Source of the DNA: a bacterium
GTDB lineage: Bacteria > Armatimonadota > UBA5829
DNA length: 64,000 nucleotides
Direction: 5' to 3'
NCBI GenBank assembly: GCA_021371935.1
Contig: JAJFVF010000013.1
Coordinates: 248,001 to 312,000, forward strand
Shown here: positions 32,717 through 41,713 of the stretch, one piece after another
How positions within the stretch are numbered: the stretch's first letter is position 1
Layout: each line of letters opens with the position of its first letter
Notes under the pieces: model-generated
Told to the model about the DNA's origin: nothing
What the model saw: the letters and a program-made list of their open reading frames with translations, nothing else
The model's database searches: none
Position numbers and translations under genes: made by a program

Positions 32717-33595
32717 TTGTTCCACAGATCATCCGACCGAATAGACTTACCGAGCATTCCCGCCGCCCTCAAGCGAATAATAGACATAACAAGAACCGAT
32801 GATGTGGATGCAGACAGCCTGGCGCGTGTCGTGATGACCGACCAGTCGCTGGCATGCCGAGTGCTGCGGCTGGCCAACTCAGCATACTTCTGCCGCAGGG
32901 AAAAAGCCGAGACCATCACCGATGCGATCCTGACGCTCGGTTTTGGGTATGTGCGCAACCTGGCGGCATCGGCATCCGTGCTCGACATATTATTTCCCAG
33001 CCATGTGTTCCCAGGGTTCAATTGGCAGAATTTCTGGCGTCACTCGGTCACGACTGCAATTGCATCGGAGTCATTTTATTCGTTCGCCACGGGATGCAAG
33101 AGAAAATCAGAAGAATCGGCGTTTGTCGCGGGTCTTATGCACGACATCGGCAAACTGGTCATAGCACGTGCGCTGCCGTTCAGGTTCAGAGAGGTTGTCG
33201 AGAACTGTAGAGAGCGTAGAATCGAGATGCTTGAAGCCGAGACCGAGACACTTCGCACCAATCATGTGTATATCGGAAAGCAGTTGGCCGCATCATGGCG
33301 TCTGCCCGAAAAACTTATCGCCGGGATCGCCTATCACCATCGTGATGACTCATCGGACTACCCCGAACTGACCGCAGCCGTGCACGCAGCAAACATGCTG
33401 GCAAAACGTATTGAAGACAGCTATTTGATCGGTGTGCACCCCAACATAAGCCTGACCGAGATTGGCAAGGTCGCTGGTCTCGATGCGCAATCCGTCAACT
33501 TCGTGATCGATGAAGTGCGTATAGGGCTCAAGCGCTGCGGTGAGATACTTTCATGGGGCAAAGACCTCCCATACGATATGCCTCGCGCTGCATGA
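32717..33595 (+). CDS. HDOD domain protein
   Basis: A 292-residue signalling protein with an HDOD domain (LPSIPAALKRIIDI onward, about residues 10-210), including HSVTTAIASE and LMHDIGKLVIA, so the HD motif itself is retained. No receiver, GGDEF or GYP element is attached. HDOD proteins act in stress or motility regulation; the output here is unknown. I place the start at TTG 32717 with GGAGG 5 nt upstream; an ATG at 32663 without a ribosome site would add 18 residues. Divergent from the subtilase. Confidence 0.8.
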   Translation: MFHRSSDRIDLPSIPAALKRIIDITRTDDVDADSLARVVMTDQSLACRVLRLANSAYFCRREKAETITDAILTLGFGYVRNLAASASVLDILFPSHVFPGFNWQNFWRHSVTTAIASESFYSFATGCKRKSEESAFVAGLMHDIGKLVIARALPFRFREVVENCRERRIEMLEAETETLRTNHVYIGKQLAASWRLPEKLIAGIAYHHRDDSSDYPELTAAVHAANMLAKRIEDSYLIGVHPNISLTEIGKVAGLDAQSVNFVIDEVRIGLKRCGEILSWGKDLPYDMPRAA

Positions 33596-33752
33596 ACACA
33601 TTTTCCACCATGCTCAAATTTCACCAATTTTTCGTTTGACTAAGCTGACGCACCATAACATAATATTACTGGCAATGGGTAATATCCCTATATATGCCCC
33701 AGCCGTAATAGCCGTATTCGGAAATCCTTATCTATCGGACATCGAAAATTGC

Positions 33753-33778
33753 GGCTCGGCGGGAGCCTCGCCCTCCCA
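33753..33778. repeat. Core fragment of the MITE-like element
   Basis: GGCTCGGCGGGAGCCTCGCC then CTCCCA, in the same orientation as copy 1. No flanking terminal repeats. The gap 33596-33886 holds no gene. Confidence 0.6.
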
Positions 33779-33886
33779 GCGCATTCGTCAGGGTTTGCAC
33801 CTGGAGTATTTTTCGTTCTCAAGGGACAGCAGACACTGGCCTATTATTAGCATTTCGTATTTTCGTGATTAGTCTGGAAAGTCCAT

Positions 33887-35047
33887 ATGCTTCGATCCAT
33901 ATCTCTGACAATTGGAATTTTGATATTGACGTCACTGTGCATATTTGCATATGCAGGCGAAATACACAAGGCAGCCGCCAGTGGTGATCTTGCACGTGTG
34001 CAGGAACTGGTAAACGACGACCCCACACTTGTCAACTCACAGGACGTATCCGGCGCAACCCCGCTGCACTGGGCGGTCGACCGCAATCAGCGCGCAATGG
34101 TGGACCTGCTTATCGCTCTGGGCGCAAACATCAACGCAAAGAAGAAAAACGGCGTCACCCCAACGCATATCGCAGCGGGTGAGGGCCGCAATGAAATTCT
34201 CGAAATCCTGCTCACCCGAAGCGCCGATGTCAATGCAAAGGATAACTATGGCCGCACGCCGATCTCTATCGCTCGATATCGGCAGAAAGCGGAGGCCGTA
34301 AAGATTCTGGCTGCTCATGGAGTGTCTGGCTCTACAATTGTAAGGGGTATTGAGACGTCGCACAAGTCTGTGAGCTATTCAAGAGCGTATGTGCGCGGGC
34401 ATGCAGTCAATGTCATCTATATCAATATGGACGACCCGTCTGTGCGCATAGGCGCGGCGATAGCAAAAAACGGCATAGGCAGAAGCGAGTCGTTCGGGTC
34501 GTTCATGAAGCGCCTAAAACCCACAGCCGCCATCAACGGCACTTTCTTCTGCAACCGCAGTCTCAAACCCATCGGCGATATCGTGATAGGCGGCAATATG
34601 GCGCATTTCGGCGGGATGGGTACCGGCCTTTGCATAACATCAGACAACAGAGTGTCGTTTGTCTCCACAACACGCAATCACCATATGGATTGGAGCAAAT
34701 ACGAGACCGTCATAGCATGCGGACCGCGTCTGCTCACAGACGGATCCATTACTCTCGACCCCTATGGCGAGGGTTTCAGAGATTCGCATGTGCTCGGAAG
34801 CGCACGCAGGACCGCGGTCGGCCTCACGGGCAAAAACAGGCTCATATTCGTGAGTACATCCTCTGCTTGTTCGCTTTATACACTTGCCTCCATTATGAGC
34901 AACCTCGGCTGCACGGATGCGCTCAACTTCGACGGCGGATCATCATCAGCCATGCACTATCGCGGCAAGAACATATCCTCTCCCGGCAGGTCACTTACAA
35001 ACGTGTTGTATGTATATGAGCACGGTCGGAACACAGCATCGAGATAA
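33887..35047 (+). CDS. Exported ankyrin repeat - phosphodiester glycosidase (NAGPA) fusion
   Basis: A 386-residue two-domain protein. Residues 1-24 are a signal peptide (ILILTSLCIFAYAG). Residues about 25-145 are four ankyrin repeats. Residues about 160-380 are a phosphodiester glycosidase domain (NAGPA/DUF2233): VNVIYINMDDP, AAINGTFF, ACGPRLL, RRTAVGLT and the C-terminal NFDGGSSSAM. That family removes or cleaves phosphodiester-linked sugars; in bacteria it usually acts on envelope polymers. The ankyrin part may direct it to a partner. ATG at 33887 with GGAAAG upstream. It shares exported ankyrin repeats with the protein at 13744. Confidence 0.87.
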   Translation: MLRSISLTIGILILTSLCIFAYAGEIHKAAASGDLARVQELVNDDPTLVNSQDVSGATPLHWAVDRNQRAMVDLLIALGANINAKKKNGVTPTHIAAGEGRNEILEILLTRSADVNAKDNYGRTPISIARYRQKAEAVKILAAHGVSGSTIVRGIETSHKSVSYSRAYVRGHAVNVIYINMDDPSVRIGAAIAKNGIGRSESFGSFMKRLKPTAAINGTFFCNRSLKPIGDIVIGGNMAHFGGMGTGLCITSDNRVSFVSTTRNHHMDWSKYETVIACGPRLLTDGSITLDPYGEGFRDSHVLGSARRTAVGLTGKNRLIFVSTSSACSLYTLASIMSNLGCTDALNFDGGSSSAMHYRGKNISSPGRSLTNVLYVYEHGRNTASR

Positions 35048-35070
35048 CCTTAATCCAATCAATCGCAACA

Positions 35071-35088
35071 ATGTTACTTCGCTAACGA
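35071..35088. promoter_or_regulatory. Candidate Rex operator, distal
   Basis: ATGTTACTTCGCTAACGA, an interrupted palindrome close to the Rex box (TTGTTA-N6-TAACAA). It shares its half-sites with the site at 35191, 103 nt nearer rex. Confidence 0.5.
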
Positions 35089-35185
35089 TTAAATGTGAAC
35101 ACCGGCTTAAGCAATATTGTTATTTTCATTAAATGAGCAATCAGCCGGATATATCTATTGACGAGCAGCGTCAGGAATGGTAGGA

Positions 35186-35208
35186 TATAATCGTTAGCAG
35201 AGTAACAA
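35186..35208. promoter_or_regulatory. rex promoter -10 with overlapping Rex operator
   Basis: A perfect TATAAT (35186-35191) runs directly into TCGTTAGCAGAGTAACAA (35191-35208), which matches TTGTTA-N6-TAACAA at all but one half-site base when read on either strand. A repressor bound here would block initiation. No good -35 at 17-bp spacing is visible. Confidence 0.65.
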
Positions 35209-35238
35209 TTCCGACGACGTGAAAGATTGGAGGCAACG

Positions 35239-35856
35239 GTGCCAAAAGCAGTCATTCTGAGATTCGAAAGCTATCTGACTTACCTGGGACAACTTAAGAG
35301 CGAAGGCAAAAAGACGGCAACGAGCGAAGAACTGGCAAGACTGTTTGGAATATCCAGTTCAAGAGTCAGGCAAGACCTTGTAGCGCTTGGAGTGGTCGGC
35401 AGACCGAGGTCCGGCTATGATATCGAAATATTGGAGCGCACCATTATCGCAGCTCTGGATGTCGATAACGTTAAGAAAATCGCGCTTGTCGGCTTTGGCA
35501 ACCTGGGCAGGGCGCTGGCAGGCAGTGAGGTCTGGAAACAGGGCGGTTTCGAGCTTAAAGCGATATTCGATGTAAATCCCGAAGTCATCGGAACGGAAGC
35601 ACACGGTGTAAAGGTTCGCAATATCACGGAGATGTTCGGCGTGATAAAGAGCGAACAAATTGAAGCGGCATGCATTACAGTACCGGCTTCGGCTGCACAG
35701 GGCGCTGCAAATCTGCTGGTGACGGCAGGCGTAAGGGGCATATGGAACTTCTCACCTATTGAGATAGACGTGCCATCGGAAGTGATTGTAGAGAATATGC
35801 GCCTTGAACAAGGACTTATGACTCTATCATTTCGTATGAGAACGATGAAAAAATAG
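35239..35856 (+). CDS. rex: Redox-sensing transcriptional repressor Rex
   Basis: A 205-residue repressor that senses the NADH/NAD+ ratio. N-terminal winged helix (residues about 1-75; SSSRVRQDLVALG) followed by a Rossmann domain with VGFGNLGRALA and the swapped C-terminal helix. The start is the GTG at 35239 (VPKAVILRF), with GGAGG 5 nt upstream; family members begin with the same VPKAV motif. It lies immediately upstream of hydC-hydB-hydA, and Rex-box-like palindromes precede it, so autoregulation and control of the hydrogenase are likely. Confidence 0.95.
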   Translation: MPKAVILRFESYLTYLGQLKSEGKKTATSEELARLFGISSSRVRQDLVALGVVGRPRSGYDIEILERTIIAALDVDNVKKIALVGFGNLGRALAGSEVWKQGGFELKAIFDVNPEVIGTEAHGVKVRNITEMFGVIKSEQIEAACITVPASAAQGAANLLVTAGVRGIWNFSPIEIDVPSEVIVENMRLEQGLMTLSFRMRTMKK

Positions 35857-35880
35857 ATAGTGGAAACCTGTTTCCACTAT
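35857..35880 (+). terminator. Hairpin between rex and hydC
   Basis: An 11-bp perfect inverted repeat beginning at the end of rex (ATAGTGGAAAC ... GTTTCCACTAT). It is followed by CTTCATT, not a strong T-run, so partial attenuation of read-through into hydC is more likely than full stop. Confidence 0.5.
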
Positions 35881-35920
35881 CTTCATTCCACTTTCAGCTA
35901 TTTTTAACGGGGGTAGTAAA

Positions 35921-36433
35921 GTGGCACAAGCAGTCACAAAAGAGAAACCGAAAAGCGCTGACAGAAGTTTTCAGCGCGTGCTCGATATCATCGAGGAATG
36001 CGGCACAAAAGAGTCCTCGCTGATACCGATCCTTCAAAAGGTACAGGAAGAATATAGATATCTGCCTGAAGAGATTCTGGCTTTTATCGCAACAGCGCTG
36101 GATGTGCCGCCGGCGACGGTCTTCGGTGTGGCAACTTTTTATGCGCAGTTCTCGCTGGAGCCGAAGGGTAAATATCTGATCAGAGTATGCGATGGAACGG
36201 CCTGTCATGTCCGTGGAAACAAGACCATCATAGACGCCATACGCAACAAAATCGGGCTTAAGGACGGCCAGAGAACTACCAAAGACATGCGCTATACGCT
36301 CGAAAAGGTGAGCTGCCTGGGCGCATGTGGGTTGGCGCCTGCGGTGGTCATCAACGACAAGATTTACGGCCACATGACCCCCGAGAAGGTCGTCGCGGCA
36401 ATCGACGAACTGGAGAAGGAGGCAGGTAAGTGA
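35921..36433 (+). CDS. hydC: Hydrogenase subunit HydC (NuoE-type), set 2
   Basis: A 170-residue [2Fe-2S] thioredoxin-like subunit. Helical N-terminus ending VFGVATFYAQF, then ligands CDGTAC and CLGACGLAP. It passes electrons within the HydABC complex. GTG start at 35921 after GGGGGTAGT. Its TGA overlaps the hydB GTG by 3-4 nt (GTGA), indicating coupled translation. Confidence 0.93.
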   Translation: MAQAVTKEKPKSADRSFQRVLDIIEECGTKESSLIPILQKVQEEYRYLPEEILAFIATALDVPPATVFGVATFYAQFSLEPKGKYLIRVCDGTACHVRGNKTIIDAIRNKIGLKDGQRTTKDMRYTLEKVSCLGACGLAPAVVINDKIYGHMTPEKVVAAIDELEKEAGK

Positions 36434-38322
36434 GTGCAATAGGAACCATCAGTTCACCACAAGACCTTTCCAAGATCAAAGCCGATGTGCAGGCCGCAAT
36501 CGCCGCCGAAAAGATCAGGCTGAGCCTGTGCTGCGGCAACGGATGCGTCGCCAGCGGGGCACGAGAAGTTTTTGAAGCCTTGAGCGTCGAACTCGAGCGC
36601 AGAAATGTCCCGTTGAAAGTCGATCTGCTCGATGAAAAAGAAAACGGCATTCATCTGTCGGCCAGCGGCTGCAAGGGACTCTGTCAGCACGGTCCGATCC
36701 TCAAGATCGCACCATATGACTATCTCTACATGAGAGTCAAACCGGAAGATGCGGCAGAAATTGTCGAGGAAACCGTCCTCAACGGTCGAGCGATCGACAG
36801 ACTGCTGCTCAAGGACGACGCAACCGGCAAGAGCTATAAGACTCGGGAAGATATCCCGTTTTATAAACACCAGACAAACATTTTGCTCTCTGACTGCGGC
36901 ACAATTGACCCCCGCGACATCCGCGAATACATCGCTCGCGACGGATATAAGGCCGCCAGCGAAGTCATCTTCTCGATGTCGCCCGAAGATGTGTGCCGCG
37001 AAATCACCGAATCGGGTCTGAGAGGACGCGGAGGCGGCGGATTCCCCACCGGACGCAAGTGGACGCTTACCGCCGCTGTACAGTCGGAAAAGAAATACGT
37101 GGTCTGTAATGGTGACGAGGGCGATCCCGGCGCGTTTATGGACGGAGCCGTGATGGAGGGCAACCCGCATGCGATCCTCGAAGGAATGCTGATAGCCGGT
37201 TATGCTATAGGCGCCGATGAGGGTTATATCTACGTTCGTGCTGAATATCCTCTGGCGATCAGGAGCCTGAGACGTGCCATAGAGCAGGCCACTGAAGCCG
37301 GAATCCTAGGCAAGAACGTAATGGGCAGTCCGTTCTCATTCGAGATTCATATCAAAGAAGGAGCCGGAGCTTTTGTCTGCGGCGAGGAGACCGCTCTTAT
37401 CGCCTCGATAGAGGGTCAGAGAGGTATGCCGAGGCCAAAGCCGCCGTTCCCGGCGCAGTCGGGTCTTTGGGGCAAGCCGACGGTCATCAACAATGTCGAG
37501 ACATATGCCAATGTCTCAAAGATAATCCTCCATGGCTCGGAATGGTTCAGGAGTTTCGGAGTCGAAAAGTCTCCGGGTACCAAGACATTCTCCATCACCG
37601 GCGAGGTCACCAACACCGGCCTGATCGAGGTTCCGCTCGGAACCACTATCCGCCAGGTTGTCTATGATATCGGCGGAGGAATCAGGACCGCGGGTCACGA
37701 GTTCAAGGCCGTGCAGATAGGCGGACCATCGGGCGGCTGTCTGACGAAGGAGCATCTCGATCTGCCGCTGGATTACGACAGTCTGCGTGCAGCAGGCGCA
37801 ATGGTCGGCAGCGGCGGGCTTGTTATCCTCGACGAGGGTACGTGTATGGTTGAGGTCGCACGATATTTTATGACATTCACCCAGAGCGAGTCGTGCGGCA
37901 AGTGCGTACTCTGCCGTGAGGGGACGAAGCGTATGCTCGAAATCCTCGAAAAGATCGTGGCGGGCAACGGCACGCTGGAAGATATAGACCTGCTCGAAGA
38001 GCTTGCGCTCACGGTCAGAGACGGCTCACTATGCGGCCTGGGCAAGACAGCTCCGAACCCGGTCCTTTCGACCTTGAAATACTTCCGTAATGAATATATC
38101 GCGCATGTGGTGGACAAGGTCTGCCCTGCGGGTCAATGCCATGCGTTCAAGACATACTCGATTGCTGCCGAAAGGTGCAAGGGCTGTGGTCTTTGTGCAA
38201 AGAAGTGCCCGGTGGGTGCGATATCCGGCGAGATCAAGAGCCCGTTTGTGATCGACCCATCCAAATGCATCAAGTGCGGCGTATGCGCTGACGTATGTAA
38301 ATTCGAGGCAGTAACTCTTTAG
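36430..38322 (+). CDS. hydB: NADH-binding hydrogenase subunit HydB (NuoF-type), set 2
   Basis: A 630-residue flavoprotein. Order of domains: thioredoxin-like [2Fe-2S] (CCGNGC ... CKGLC), NuoF core (GLRGRGGGGFPTG, NGDEGDPGAFMDG, FVCGEETALIA), [4Fe-4S] (SCGKCVLCREG), and a C-terminal 2x[4Fe-4S] domain (CKGCGLCAKKCP, CIKCGVCADVC). In characterised trimeric enzymes HydB binds FMN and NAD(H) and is the likely site of electron bifurcation between NADH and ferredoxin. Co-translated with hydC and followed by hydA after 89 bp containing a heptamer repeat. Confidence 0.95.
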   Translation: MSAIGTISSPQDLSKIKADVQAAIAAEKIRLSLCCGNGCVASGAREVFEALSVELERRNVPLKVDLLDEKENGIHLSASGCKGLCQHGPILKIAPYDYLYMRVKPEDAAEIVEETVLNGRAIDRLLLKDDATGKSYKTREDIPFYKHQTNILLSDCGTIDPRDIREYIARDGYKAASEVIFSMSPEDVCREITESGLRGRGGGGFPTGRKWTLTAAVQSEKKYVVCNGDEGDPGAFMDGAVMEGNPHAILEGMLIAGYAIGADEGYIYVRAEYPLAIRSLRRAIEQATEAGILGKNVMGSPFSFEIHIKEGAGAFVCGEETALIASIEGQRGMPRPKPPFPAQSGLWGKPTVINNVETYANVSKIILHGSEWFRSFGVEKSPGTKTFSITGEVTNTGLIEVPLGTTIRQVVYDIGGGIRTAGHEFKAVQIGGPSGGCLTKEHLDLPLDYDSLRAAGAMVGSGGLVILDEGTCMVEVARYFMTFTQSESCGKCVLCREGTKRMLEILEKIVAGNGTLEDIDLLEELALTVRDGSLCGLGKTAPNPVLSTLKYFRNEYIAHVVDKVCPAGQCHAFKTYSIAAERCKGCGLCAKKCPVGAISGEIKSPFVIDPSKCIKCGVCADVCKFEAVTL

Positions 38323-38349
38323 GTGTTGGGTGGCGGGTGTCAGGTGTCG
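38322..38349. repeat. 7-bp tandem repeat (GGTGNNN family)
   Basis: Units GGTGTTG, GGTGGCG, GGTGTCA, GGTGTCG. The first G is the last base of the hydB stop codon. CCTGAAA units follow before hydA. Confidence 0.7.
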
Positions 38350-38411
38350 GGGAAAGTCATACTCCAGCATCAGGCACCTGAAACCTGAAACCCAAAGTTG
38401 GAGAATAGACT

Positions 38412-40436
38412 ATGGATAAAAATTATATAACAGTAGACGGAACCAGGGTCGAGCTGGCCGGTGAAAAGAACCTGCTGGAAGTGATCCGCAAGGCCGGCAT
38501 CGACCTGCCGACATTCTGCTATCACTCGGAATTGTCGGTATACGGCGCGTGCAGGATGTGTATTTGTGAGATCGAGGGCAGAGGTCTCCAGCCTACCTGC
38601 TCCACCCCACCCGAGCCCGGCATGGTTGTTCGGACGAACACCGAAAAGACCATGCGCATCCGAAAAATGGCGCTTGAACTATTGCTTGCGAACCACCATG
38701 GCAACTGCCAGACGTGCGAAAAAAATACGAATTGCCGCCTGCAGTCTCTTGCCGAGAGGCTCGGCGTCAAAGACGTACGCTTTGCCAATGGGTCGCATAC
38801 CGAACCTGTAGACCTATCCAATAAGTCGCTGGTCAGAGACCCGAACAAGTGTATTCTCTGCGGCGACTGCGTGCGTATGTGCAAGGAAATCCAGGGCATC
38901 GGCGTGCTTGACTTTGTCGGACGCGGCTCGTCAGTAAAGGTCAGCCCGGCATTCGGTAAAGGACTCAATGAGGTCGAGTGCGTATACTGCGGCCAGTGCT
39001 CGACAGTCTGCCCGACCGGCGCACTTACGGTCAAGAGTGAAGTCGACAAGGTCTGGAAGGCCATCTATGACCCCGATAAGCTCGTGGTTGTGCAGATAGC
39101 TCCTGCAGTACGGACTGCTGTCGGCGAGGCGTTCGGAGTTTTGGACGGTGAGCTTGCCATGGGCAAGACCGCCGCTGCTCTGCGCAAAGTCGGCTTTGCA
39201 AGAATATATGACACGTCATTTACGGCGGACCTCACAACAATCGAGGAGGGAACCGAGTTCCTGAAGAGACTCGAAACCGGCGAGAAACTGCCGCAGTTTA
39301 CGAGCTGCTGCCCGGCATGGGTGAAGTATGTGGAACAGTTCTACCCCGAATTTGTAAACAACTTGTCGAGCTGCAAGAGCCCTCAGCAGATGTTCGGCTC
39401 GCTGGCAAAGAAATATTTGCCGCAGGACCTTGAGGTCAAGCCGGAGAACCTTATAGTCGTCTCCGTGATGCCGTGCACGGCTAAGAAGTTCGAGGCGGCG
39501 CGGCCTGAGTTCTCTCACGATGGCTTACCCGATGTTGACGTCGTTCTGACCACTCAGGAAATCGTCAAAATGATAAGCCAGGCGGGCATTGTCTTCAGCG
39601 AAATACCGCCTGAGTCTATGGACATGCCGTTCGGGTTCAAGACAGGCGCAGGTATCATATTCGGCGCCAGCGGCGGCGTGGCCGAAGCTGTGCTGCGGCT
39701 TGCCACCGCTCAGGAGGGTCAGCCTAATCGGAGTTACGAGTTCTACCAGGTGCGAGGGCTTGACGGCGTGAAAGAAGCCGAGGTCAGCGTAAATGGTGAA
39801 ACGGTGCGGCTGGCGGTCGTCAACGGCCTGGCCAACACTCGTGATCTGCTCGAAAGGATCAAGAGCGGTGAGGCAAAATACGACATAGTGGAAGTGATGA
39901 GCTGCCGCGGCGGATGTATCGGAGGAGCGGGTCAGCCGCTGCCCAACGATATGGACGCTCGCGAGAGGCGCAAGAACGCGCTATATGACTGCGACCGCGT
40001 CCAGACGTTGCATAACGCAAAAGACAACCCGTTTGTCCAGGAAGCATACCGCAACTGGCTGAAAGAACCTAACAGCAGCGCGGCGCATCACCTGCTGCAC
40101 ACTCAGTATAAGCACCGCAAGCGGCTGACCGGCGAGGTCATAGACGTTCAGGAAGGCGGCGCGGCCGACAAAGTAAGCGTGAGTGTCTGCATAGGCACAT
40201 GCTGCTACACGAACGGTTCATACGACACCATGCGCAAGCTCATGGACCTGGCTGAAAAGAAGGGTATCAGCGATAAGATAGACTTCAAGGCCAGCTTCTG
40301 TTTCGAGAACTGCGACAAGGGTCCGAATGTGGAAGTAAACGGCAAGGTGCACGGGCATGTGACGCCGGACACCGTCAAGGACTTCGTTGAAAAGATAATC
40401 ATGCCCGCAATCGACGGCGCGGCTGTTAAGGTATAA
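38412..40436 (+). CDS. hydA: [FeFe]-hydrogenase catalytic subunit HydA, canonical, set 2
   Basis: A 674-residue catalytic subunit of a trimeric, probably electron-bifurcating hydrogenase. It has the [2Fe-2S] domain, His-ligated [4Fe-4S] (HHGNCQTCEKNTNC), two further [4Fe-4S] clusters, and the H-cluster domain with standard motifs: TSCCPAW (297-303), MPCTAKKFE (from 353), MSCRGGCIGGAGQP (Cys 498 and 502). The small-subunit-like region follows, and a C-terminal thioredoxin-like [2Fe-2S] domain (CIGTCC ... CFENCDKGP) ends the protein, as in Thermotoga HydA. The contrast with the set 1 HydA motifs is clear. A strong terminator follows, closing the rex-hydCBA unit. Confidence 0.96.
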   Translation: MDKNYITVDGTRVELAGEKNLLEVIRKAGIDLPTFCYHSELSVYGACRMCICEIEGRGLQPTCSTPPEPGMVVRTNTEKTMRIRKMALELLLANHHGNCQTCEKNTNCRLQSLAERLGVKDVRFANGSHTEPVDLSNKSLVRDPNKCILCGDCVRMCKEIQGIGVLDFVGRGSSVKVSPAFGKGLNEVECVYCGQCSTVCPTGALTVKSEVDKVWKAIYDPDKLVVVQIAPAVRTAVGEAFGVLDGELAMGKTAAALRKVGFARIYDTSFTADLTTIEEGTEFLKRLETGEKLPQFTSCCPAWVKYVEQFYPEFVNNLSSCKSPQQMFGSLAKKYLPQDLEVKPENLIVVSVMPCTAKKFEAARPEFSHDGLPDVDVVLTTQEIVKMISQAGIVFSEIPPESMDMPFGFKTGAGIIFGASGGVAEAVLRLATAQEGQPNRSYEFYQVRGLDGVKEAEVSVNGETVRLAVVNGLANTRDLLERIKSGEAKYDIVEVMSCRGGCIGGAGQPLPNDMDARERRKNALYDCDRVQTLHNAKDNPFVQEAYRNWLKEPNSSAAHHLLHTQYKHRKRLTGEVIDVQEGGAADKVSVSVCIGTCCYTNGSYDTMRKLMDLAEKKGISDKIDFKASFCFENCDKGPNVEVNGKVHGHVTPDTVKDFVEKIIMPAIDGAAVKV

Positions 40437-40462
40437 CGTATAACGATATCTCTTATCTATTG

Positions 40463-40491
40463 GGCCGGGGCATTATGCTCCGGCCTTTTTT
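40463..40491 (+). terminator. Intrinsic terminator of hydCBA
   Basis: A 10-bp GC-rich stem (40463-40472 with 40476-40485, one mismatch, TTA loop) followed by TTTTTT. Confidence 0.9.
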
Positions 40492-40504
40492 GTGCCCGGA
40501 GAGA

Positions 40505-40615
40505 GTTCAGTTATCTGGGAGTTTTCGGTTCAGTATGAGCTTAGCTTTCCCAATAATGAGCTTGCCGGGAGGGCGAGGCTCCCGCCGAGCCATATTTGCT
40601 CCCGTAAAACTGAAC
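40505..40615. repeat. 111-bp MITE-like element, copy 2
   Basis: Same length, termini (GTTCAGTT/AACTGAAC) and internal hairpin as 80-190, in the opposite orientation, at 97 of 111 identical positions. It lies just downstream of the hydA terminator. Confidence 0.8.
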
Positions 40616-40693
40616 TGTTTCTGTGCCCGACTTACCATAGCGAGGAAGGGATAATATCGCATATAATTGAATTTAACCCTGGAGGTGGATCAA

Positions 40694-41713
40694 TTGCCTG
40701 ATATCAAGATTGTGTTCTTTGAAGTTGAAGACTGGGTGCGTGAATATCTTGCAGACAGCTCTCTTGCGCCTCATCAAAGCAAGATGATAAACAAGGCGCT
40801 CGATGAGTCCAACGTGCAGGAGGCTGCGGACGCCGATGCCATATCCATATTCATTTACTCAAAGATCGACAAGGCGATTTTGGACAAGCTGCCCAATCTC
40901 AAACTCATTGCGACCAGATCCACCGGCTATGATCAGATCGACCTGGACGAATGCGACAGGCGAGGTATCACAGTCTGCAACGTCCCCAGATATGGCGAGA
41001 ATACAGTCGCCGAACACGCTTTTGCATTGATCCTCGGCCTCACACGCAAAATGAAGGCGGCTGTTATGCGCGCAAATCAGTTGGACTTTCATATAGAGGG
41101 TTTACGGGGTTTTGATTTGTATGGCAAGACTCTGGGTGTCATTGGAGCCGGGGCAATTGGCCTGCACAGTATCAGGATCGGGCGAGGGTTCGGCATGAAA
41201 GTGCTGGCATATGACGCATTCCCTCAGCAGATTCTGGCCGAGGTGCTCGGCTTTGAATACACATCTTTTGACAATCTACTTGCCGAGAGCGATATCATCA
41301 CACTCCACGTTCCCCTGTTAAAAGACACGTATCACCTCATAAACAAGGATAACATCAGCAAGATCAAGCGCGGCGCGATGCTTATAAACACGTCGCGTGG
41401 AGCCGTGGTCGAAACACAGGCTCTCGTGAAAGCGCTGGATGAGGGAATACTTGCCGGAGCCGGGTTGGATGTACTCGAGGGAGAAGAATCGATAAAGGAA
41501 GAGGCACAATTGCTCTCGGAAATGCTGCCCGTCGAAAAGCTGCGCGCAATTGTCCACAGCTATGCCTTGCTGCATCGGGATAATGTGATAATCACGCCGC
41601 ACGTGGCGTTCTATTCAATCGAGGCAGAGCATAGGATCATCGACACCACGATTGATAATATAGAGAGCTTCTTAAGAGGCACGCCAATAAATGTGGTAAA
41701 GGCAAAGCGCTAG
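40694..41713 (+). CDS. D-isomer-specific 2-hydroxyacid dehydrogenase (lactate type)
   Basis: A 339-residue NAD-dependent dehydrogenase, likely reducing pyruvate or another 2-oxo acid to the D-2-hydroxy acid. Seen: STGYDQIDLDE substrate-binding region, GVIGAGAIGLHS (Rossmann GxGxxG), catalytic Arg in NTSRGAVV and catalytic His in TPHVAFYS. The TTG at 40694 is chosen because GGAGGTGG lies 8 nt upstream; it gives MPDIKIVFFEV. It stands just after the hydrogenase operon and would compete for NADH. Its last four bases overlap the convergent hepT gene. Confidence 0.88.
   Translation: MPDIKIVFFEVEDWVREYLADSSLAPHQSKMINKALDESNVQEAADADAISIFIYSKIDKAILDKLPNLKLIATRSTGYDQIDLDECDRRGITVCNVPRYGENTVAEHAFALILGLTRKMKAAVMRANQLDFHIEGLRGFDLYGKTLGVIGAGAIGLHSIRIGRGFGMKVLAYDAFPQQILAEVLGFEYTSFDNLLAESDIITLHVPLLKDTYHLINKDNISKIKRGAMLINTSRGAVVETQALVKALDEGILAGAGLDVLEGEESIKEEAQLLSEMLPVEKLRAIVHSYALLHRDNVIITPHVAFYSIEAEHRIIDTTIDNIESFLRGTPINVVKAKR

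Noticed and set aside
35857-35880. Complete terminator separating rex from hydCBA
   Set aside because: The stem is strong but has no T-run; read-through is likely, so I treat it as an attenuator at most.
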